A stretch of DNA of 20,475 nucleotides, taken from the NCBI GenBank assembly GCA_025924755.1, contig JAICHT010000025.1, forward strand, positions 1 through 20,475, written 5' to 3'. Shown in pieces: positions 15,775-20,475 of this stretch (positions are counted from its first letter, which is position 1; every line of letters begins with the position of its first letter). The notes beneath the pieces were generated by a model. That model did not search any database. It was not told where the DNA came from and saw only the letters and a program-made list of their open reading frames with translations. This DNA is from Chitinophagaceae bacterium. Its GTDB lineage: Bacteria > Bacteroidota > Bacteroidia > Chitinophagales > Chitinophagaceae. The position numbers and the translations under genes were made by a program.

Positions 15775-17121
15775 CTACTCTTTCAAAAATTTCAAGCTGT
15801 GTATAATATTTTGTGCTACAATTCTTCCCTGCTGCAGCCCTGCATCAATGGAGGGCTGATAATGAATGCCTGCATATAAACGTGAAGCAGCAGCCTCTTC
15901 GGCAGAAGCACGAAACGAAGAATACGTACGTGCGGGCATACCCAGGTAATCATACGTATGATCGGTGAAATTATAGTTGTCTCCAAAAACGGTCGTTAGT
16001 GCTTCTGCATTAGCAACCGATGCAACGGCATGTGCAGATGAATACGCCGGGTGCGCCGGCGTTGTAAAGTGGTGTCCATGTTGAATGCCCTAATACTGTT
16101 CTGATATATGTGATGGGCCGAACAAGGTTATATTGATATTTAGTTTTCCAGCAACTAACGACTGCATCATATACGGCAATGCCGCCTAAGGCATATGCAA
16201 GAGCAGCTTTGTCGAGTGTAGCATTTGAATCTATCAATACTTGCTTTATAATGCTTACATAATGTCCCGGTGTTGTTACGCCTGGAACATCGCGCCAGTA
16301 CAGCGCCATAGCCGTTTGCTCCGGCGTCAGAGTTTGTGAAACATCATACACTTGTAGCACCATCTTATAAAAATCAGACGATGGGTCTTCCGAACAGGAT
16401 ATCGGTGCGCCGGGCTGTGCGTTGTTATTGCTGCCCGGCACTAAGAGCCGCAGGTTGCCCCAATACGGCGTACTCGTTTTTGGCAGCGGCAATGTTGGCG
16501 GCACCCAGAACGCAGCACCGGTTGGTGGCGTATAGGCATCATTAGCATGCAAGTATCCATCGCTTTCTGCCCAGTTAATTATTTCTTCTGCAATCGCTTT
16601 CCCAAACGTTACAGACCTGCTAATCGTTTCCGGAGTTGTTTCAGTACTATACTCATTATTAAGCGCTGTTTCAAGTGAGTCTATTGCCGCTTTATTGGCA
16701 TCACTGGCTGCCGGAAACATATAGCGGTTGATAGCCGCCAAAGCATTATTGGCAGATACCGCCCAATGATACGCCTGCCCGGCATTGGTTTGAGGCAGCG
16801 CAGGCATTTCGGTAAGCTGACCTACAAGCGATTGGTACGCTGGCATACCGGGTCAACCGCTTCGTACAAAGCAATGCCACTGTAAGCATACGGACGCACA
16901 AAGGCTACATTAGCAACGCCTGTGGTAGCGGTCATCAGGCGAAGCTGCAGGTTCATCCACTTGATGGCTACATCTGATGAATACATGTTGGTTTGTTTTA
17001 AATGCCTGTGATCGGTTTTCGCTGAAAGTATAACGTCGTTTGTTTGAATTTGCGTGTCTTTCTTACAAGCAGAAAGTAACAGTATCAGAATCAAACCGTT
17101 TACAAGAATGTTCTTTTTCAT
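15775..17121 (-). pseudogene. Vanadium-dependent haloperoxidase / PAP2-family lipoprotein, broken by two frameshifts
   Basis: Three frame pieces rebuild one protein of about 449 residues. Piece 1 (17121 to about 16850) starts with a lipoprotein signal (MKKNILVNGLILILLLSAC, KK) and runs to GIALYEAVDP. Piece 2 (about 16846 to 16070) continues GMPAYQSLVGQLTEMPALPQ and ends RPITYIRTVLGHSTWTPL. Piece 3 (about 16069 to 15775, stop TAG) reads FTTPAHPAYSSAHA, then FGDNYNFTDHTYDY, then SRLYAGIHYQPSIDAG. All vanadate/phosphate-site motifs are there: K-x6-RP (KYQYNLVRP), SSAH, and SRxxxGxHxxxD. Pieces 1 and 3 share a frame; piece 2 is offset. Intact, it would oxidise halides with H2O2 or act as an acid phosphatase. 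There is no other stop or frame break, so decay is recent or the indels are sequencing errors. By eye the gene is more GC-rich than its neighbours. Confidence 0.88.
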
Positions 17122-17521
17122 TGTTACTGTTTTTGGTGAATAAAAAGGAAGGCTAAAATTATTTTGACAATGATGCGAAAGAAAGCCATAATTACTAAGT
17201 GGTAGAAAAACTGGTTCGTTGGTTGATTTGACTAAACCATTGCTGAAATGAACCCAAAGTCAGGAAAGGAAGAAGGTAGCCGAGAACTTCTTCAAAACCT
17301 CACGCCCAGCTTGTTAACAGCGCAGTGAAGTCAACCAACTGTTGTTTGCAGCCGGTGATTATACATTCTTTGTATGCAGCTGTACGAACTGTCCTTAGGT
17401 TTGAAAAGAAATTGATGAAAGAGACGATTATGCGTAACTTTAAGAGGCAACTCTGAAGGCTTTAGCAGCGCACCCTTTGATCAGAAGAAGCTCTTGTTTT
17501 CAACCCATTCATTTAAGTGCA
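17122..17521. other. Gene-free stretch with nested inverted repeats
   Basis: Four hundred bases with no convincing coding frame, between the haloperoxidase start and the sensor kinase start. It must hold the divergent promoters: TAATTTTA on the minus strand at 17154-17161 is a weak -7 candidate for the haloperoxidase. In the middle, GTTGGTTGA (17218-17226) and TCAACCAAC (17331-17339) are inverted, with 11 of 12 matches if extended inward. Inside them GAAGAAG (17269-17275) and CTTCTTC (17287-17293) form a 7-bp stem. This could be a small non-autonomous element or a structured RNA; no clear target duplication flanks it. Confidence 0.4.
17412..17442 (+). promoter_or_regulatory. Candidate promoter of the kinase/regulator operon
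   Basis: TTG (17412-17414), 20 bases, then TAACTTTA (17435-17442) resembles a Bacteroidota -33/-7 pair with one mismatch in the -7 box. It would give a leader of roughly 70 bases before the ATG at 17522. Confidence 0.4.
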
Positions 17522-19657
17522 ATGCTGCCGTGTCGGACAATACTAATTGTAACAAGCTTACTTGTTTGGTGTAGTACTAGCGCACAACATCCAAACCGGG
17601 AAAAGATAAACCGTTTAGAAGCGCTCTTGCCCACCACACAGGGCATGCACCGTGTGGATTGTTTGAATGCATTGAGCGAAGAGTACTGGTGGCCGCCCAA
17701 AGTCCTTCCGGATTCGATTTCCTGCTGGGCCATTCCGGCCCATAACGAAGCGCTGCGCCTGGGCTATACATCCGGAATAGCAACTGCGATCATGCATCTG
17801 GGTGTAGCCGAACTTTACCGGAAGAATTTCCGCACCGCAGAAAACTATTTACGGCAGGCGTTACCCGTGTTTGAAAATAGGAATAATGGCAGAGAAGTGG
17901 GTTGGTGTAACCTCTGGCTTGGCCAAACATTGTATGGAGAAAATAATTTTAAAGATGCGATCGCCTGTTATATAAAATCTTCCCCCCTCCTTAGAAAATC
18001 AGGAGACGGTGAGGGCGAAGGCAAAGTGTATGCATGGATGTCTTTTTTATATGAAGCAATCGGTGATTATGACTCTAGTTTTTACTATTGTAATAAAAGT
18101 TTGCAGATTCGGGAAAAGATGAGTGATGAAGTTTGCATAGCCGGTGCATTGGTTAATATGGGACATCTTTATAAAGCAGCAGGTGCATTTGATGACGCTA
18201 TTGGTTATTATAAGAAGGGATGGCAATACGCAAGCACACACGATTTTAATGTTCGCACCACGAACTGGAATAACATGCATGAAGCAATTGGAACGGTTTA
18301 TCGTTTAAAGGATATGCTGGACTCTTCAGTTTATTATATTCATCAAGCGATTCAAATTGATCCTGAAAACCAGTTAACTTATGTAAGTTTCGGAGAAACA
18401 CTTCTTGCAGAAAACAAATATGATTCTGCGCTCACCATTTTTTTGCCGCCTATTGAACATTATAGGAAAGAAAATGATAACTGGGACCTAATGCGACTAT
18501 TGCTTGATGTAGCAGAAGCGTATGAAGGAAAGAAAAAGGAAGCAACAGCTTTGCAATATGCAGCAGAAGGTTTTTCACTAGCAAAAAGTGCAAACATAAA
18601 ACCATATATGATACAGGGTTACCTGCTGCTTTCCAAAATATATAATCATTTAAAAGAAAATGACCGCGCATATTTTTTTATGCAGCAATATATTTCTTTA
18701 AAAGATTCGGTAAGCAATAAACAGTTTTTATGGAGGTTAACCAATTATAAAAAACAGGCAGATTTTAATGCCCAACTTGAACGCATTGCCTCACTGGATA
18801 AAGACAATAAAATACTTGACAAAGACAACAGGATAAAGGAAGAAAAGTTAAAGCGGGCAATCATGCTTAAATGGACACTTATTATTGGTCTATTGATTGC
18901 ACTGATGTCGGGAACTTTTATTTTCAGGAACCTCACCCTTAAAAGAAAGAATGAAAACTTAGAACATCAAAGGAAACAATCAGAACTAAAGCTTACTGCT
19001 GCCGAATTGGAAATGCAGGCCCTACGTGCCCAAATGAACCCGCATTTTATTTTTAATTGCCTGAGTTCCATCAATTCCTTTATTCTGAAAAGCGAAACAC
19101 AATCAGCGTCTGATTACCTCACCAAGTTTTCACGCCTGATCCGGATGGTGCTTACCAATTCAAACAAATCATTTATACCCTTAGAAGATGAGTTGGATAT
19201 GCTCCGGTTGTATTTAGATATGGAAAGGCTACGCTTTAAAAATGCGTTTGACTATAATATCGTTTTCGAAAACACCATTGATAGCAGTAATATTTTGGTT
19301 CCACCATTGCTGTTACAACCCTTTGCTGAAAACGCCATCTGGCATGGGCTCATGCATAAAGAAGGACATGGAACACTTAATATTGCGCTTAGCACGGAAA
19401 ATGATATTTTAAACTGCGTGATCACCGACAATGGGGTGGGTCGGGACAAAGCCGCACAATTAAAAAGCAAATCGGCAAACCAGCGAAAATCTATGGGTCT
19501 TCAAATTACAGCCGAACGTTTGGCCTTGTTGAACAAGGATCTTAGCGAGCAAACTCACTTTACTATCGAAGATGTTGTGGATAGTGATGGAAAGGTTGCC
19601 GGAACCCAAGTGATTTTAAAACTGCATGTTAGAAGTTTAATAGATGCTTATGCCTGA
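17522..19657 (+). CDS. TPR-containing LytS/YehU-type sensor histidine kinase
   Basis: A 711-residue membrane sensor kinase. Signal peptide at 1-22 (MLPCRTILIVTSLLVWCSTSAQ), then a periplasmic TPR array of about 380 residues (for example NFRTAENYLRQALPVFENR, NFKDAIACYIKSS, DYDSSFYYCNKSLQIREK and AFDDAIGYYKKGWQYA). A charged LDKDNKILDKDNRIKEE coiled coil follows, with one transmembrane helix at about 447-468. The His_kinase domain has QMNPHFIFNCLSSINSF with phospho-acceptor His508. The HATPase has an N-box (PFAENAIWHG, Asn604) and a G-box (DNGVGRD, 636-642). The input is unknown; TPRs suggest a protein or peptide ligand. The frame opens with TTG at 17477, but the ATG at 17522 gives a proper signal peptide. 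The regulator gene begins 21 bases after the stop. Confidence 0.93.
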   Translation: MLPCRTILIVTSLLVWCSTSAQHPNREKINRLEALLPTTQGMHRVDCLNALSEEYWWPPKVLPDSISCWAIPAHNEALRLGYTSGIATAIMHLGVAELYRKNFRTAENYLRQALPVFENRNNGREVGWCNLWLGQTLYGENNFKDAIACYIKSSPLLRKSGDGEGEGKVYAWMSFLYEAIGDYDSSFYYCNKSLQIREKMSDEVCIAGALVNMGHLYKAAGAFDDAIGYYKKGWQYASTHDFNVRTTNWNNMHEAIGTVYRLKDMLDSSVYYIHQAIQIDPENQLTYVSFGETLLAENKYDSALTIFLPPIEHYRKENDNWDLMRLLLDVAEAYEGKKKEATALQYAAEGFSLAKSANIKPYMIQGYLLLSKIYNHLKENDRAYFFMQQYISLKDSVSNKQFLWRLTNYKKQADFNAQLERIASLDKDNKILDKDNRIKEEKLKRAIMLKWTLIIGLLIALMSGTFIFRNLTLKRKNENLEHQRKQSELKLTAAELEMQALRAQMNPHFIFNCLSSINSFILKSETQSASDYLTKFSRLIRMVLTNSNKSFIPLEDELDMLRLYLDMERLRFKNAFDYNIVFENTIDSSNILVPPLLLQPFAENAIWHGLMHKEGHGTLNIALSTENDILNCVITDNGVGRDKAAQLKSKSANQRKSMGLQITAERLALLNKDLSEQTHFTIEDVVDSDGKVAGTQVILKLHVRSLIDAYA

Positions 19658-19678
19658 TAACGTGAAATTTCAAAAACA

Positions 19679-20431
19679 ATGATACACGCTACTATCGTTG
19701 ACGACGAACCTTTAAGTTGCGAAAGCTTGGCCACCTTGATCGAGCAACATTGCCCGGAAGTAAAGGTGCTGGATATTTGTTATTCTGCCGCTGCTGCTTT
19801 ACAATCTGTACAAAAACACAAGCCTGACATTCTTTTCTTAGATATTGAGATGCCGCACATGAATGGTTTTGAGTTGCTCGAAAAGCTGCCCGAAGTAAAT
19901 TTCGAACTGATCTTTACTACGAGCTATGATCAATACGCCATCAAAGCCATCCGCTTTAGTGCGCTGGAATATTTATTGAAACCCGTAGATCGGGAAGAAC
20001 TCCAAAAGGCGATTGAGAAAGTGAAACGGCAAATGCAGACTCCGCTGCCGCAACAGATTGAAATCCTGATGCAAAAATTGAATCAACCAGCAATACCGGT
20101 TTCTAAAATTGCAGTACCTACTATGGAAGGATTGCAGATGGTTCTGGTTGCATCTATTGTGTGTTGTGCATCGGATGGGAATTATACCAATTTATTTATT
20201 AAGAGCGGCCAAAAAATAACCGTCTCGCGTACCTTAAAAGATATTGAAGACTTGCTGGAAGACTATCCTTTTGTACGCGTACACCACTCATACCTTGTGA
20301 ATCTTAACGAAGTGGAAAAATACTTCAAAGGCGATGGCGGCTATTTGCTGATGAGCAATGGCACGACGGTTGACTTTTCACGCAGCCGCCGGGAGCCGCT
20401 TTTAAAAAGACTACAGCCGAACCGCCAATAA
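19679..20431 (+). CDS. LytTR-family response regulator
   Basis: A 250-residue partner of the preceding kinase. The receiver domain (about 3-118) has the acidic pocket DDE (8-10), phospho-acceptor Asp55 in FLDIEMP, switch residues TTSYD (80-84) and Lys101 in LLKPVD. A linker rich in Gln follows. The LytTR DNA-binding domain (about 145-245) has VLVASIVCCASDGNYTNLFI, then TVSRTLKDIEDLL, then RVHHSYLVNLNEVEKY. It should be phosphorylated by the kinase and act as a transcription factor; targets are not visible. The start ATG is 21 bases after the kinase stop, so the two form an operon. Its last 68 residues are about 63% identical to the fragment at the left edge of the window. Confidence 0.96.
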   Translation: MIHATIVDDEPLSCESLATLIEQHCPEVKVLDICYSAAAALQSVQKHKPDILFLDIEMPHMNGFELLEKLPEVNFELIFTTSYDQYAIKAIRFSALEYLLKPVDREELQKAIEKVKRQMQTPLPQQIEILMQKLNQPAIPVSKIAVPTMEGLQMVLVASIVCCASDGNYTNLFIKSGQKITVSRTLKDIEDLLEDYPFVRVHHSYLVNLNEVEKYFKGDGGYLLMSNGTTVDFSRSRREPLLKRLQPNRQ

Positions 20432-20475
20432 ACCCTTTGGAATTTTGAAAGAAGAACAGACGCAACAGCATGTTG

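Noticed and set aside
16010..17121. Programmed ribosomal frameshifting in the haloperoxidase gene
   Set aside because: Neither junction has a slippery heptamer or an obvious downstream pseudoknot, and two shifts in opposite directions in an enzyme gene are not a known programmed arrangement.
17477..17521. TTG start for the sensor kinase
   Set aside because: It would place 15 mostly polar residues before the signal peptide; the ATG at 17522 begins the signal peptide directly.

Overview
The window reads as a chromosomal segment of a Bacteroidota bacterium, most likely Chitinophagaceae or a close relative (inference). The evidence is Bacteroidota-type -7 boxes (TAnnTTTG) in front of several genes, almost no Shine-Dalgarno sequences, a subtilisin-like protease with a type IX secretion (T9SS) C-terminal sorting domain, many small SPII lipoproteins, and LytS/LytTR-type two-component genes. 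Most of it is ordinary chromosome; no CRISPR array, tRNA, rRNA, phage or intact insertion sequence was seen.

Layout, left to right. Positions 2-208 are the 3' end of a LytTR response regulator. Next come a secreted PepSY-like protein (345-947, +), a pair of hairpins, two small hydrophilic proteins on the minus strand (a DUF3072 protein at 1096-1389 and an orphan at 1463-1684) that share an upstream motif, then mnmA (tRNA 2-thiolation, 1852-2958, +). A lipoprotein plus T9SS-exported S8 protease follow as a probable two-gene unit (3047-5811, +). A minus-strand block runs from 12354 back to 5806: sucA (2-oxoglutarate dehydrogenase E1), sucB (E2, with two lipoyl domains), a lipoprotein with YD-like repeats, a strong terminator, and an RsmB/NOP-type rRNA m5C methyltransferase. 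Divergent from sucA is rpsT (ribosomal protein S20) with its own promoter and terminator, followed by an exported M14-type zinc carboxypeptidase (12929-14656, +) and a convergent beta-propeller-like lipoprotein (14675-15535, -).

The right third is the least routine. At 15775-17121 (-) lies a vanadium-dependent haloperoxidase/PAP2-family lipoprotein gene whose reading frame is broken twice by small indels, although every family motif survives if the frames are joined. It is followed by about 400 bp of unexplained DNA with nested inverted repeats, then a TPR-containing LytS-type sensor kinase (17522-19657) and its LytTR regulator (19679-20431). That regulator is a close paralogue (about 63% identical over the visible 68 residues) of the fragment at the left edge.

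Functional links: SucA and SucB are the first two components of the 2-oxoglutarate dehydrogenase complex, though each seems to have its own promoter region. MnmA, the RsmB-like enzyme and S20 are translation genes but are not clustered in one operon. The kinase/regulator pair is a complete phosphorelay. I see no convincing evidence of a wholly new system. The items most worth a second look are the doubly frameshifted haloperoxidase, the duplicated lipoyl domain of SucB, the shared promoter motif of the two small proteins, and the unexplained element at 17218-17339.
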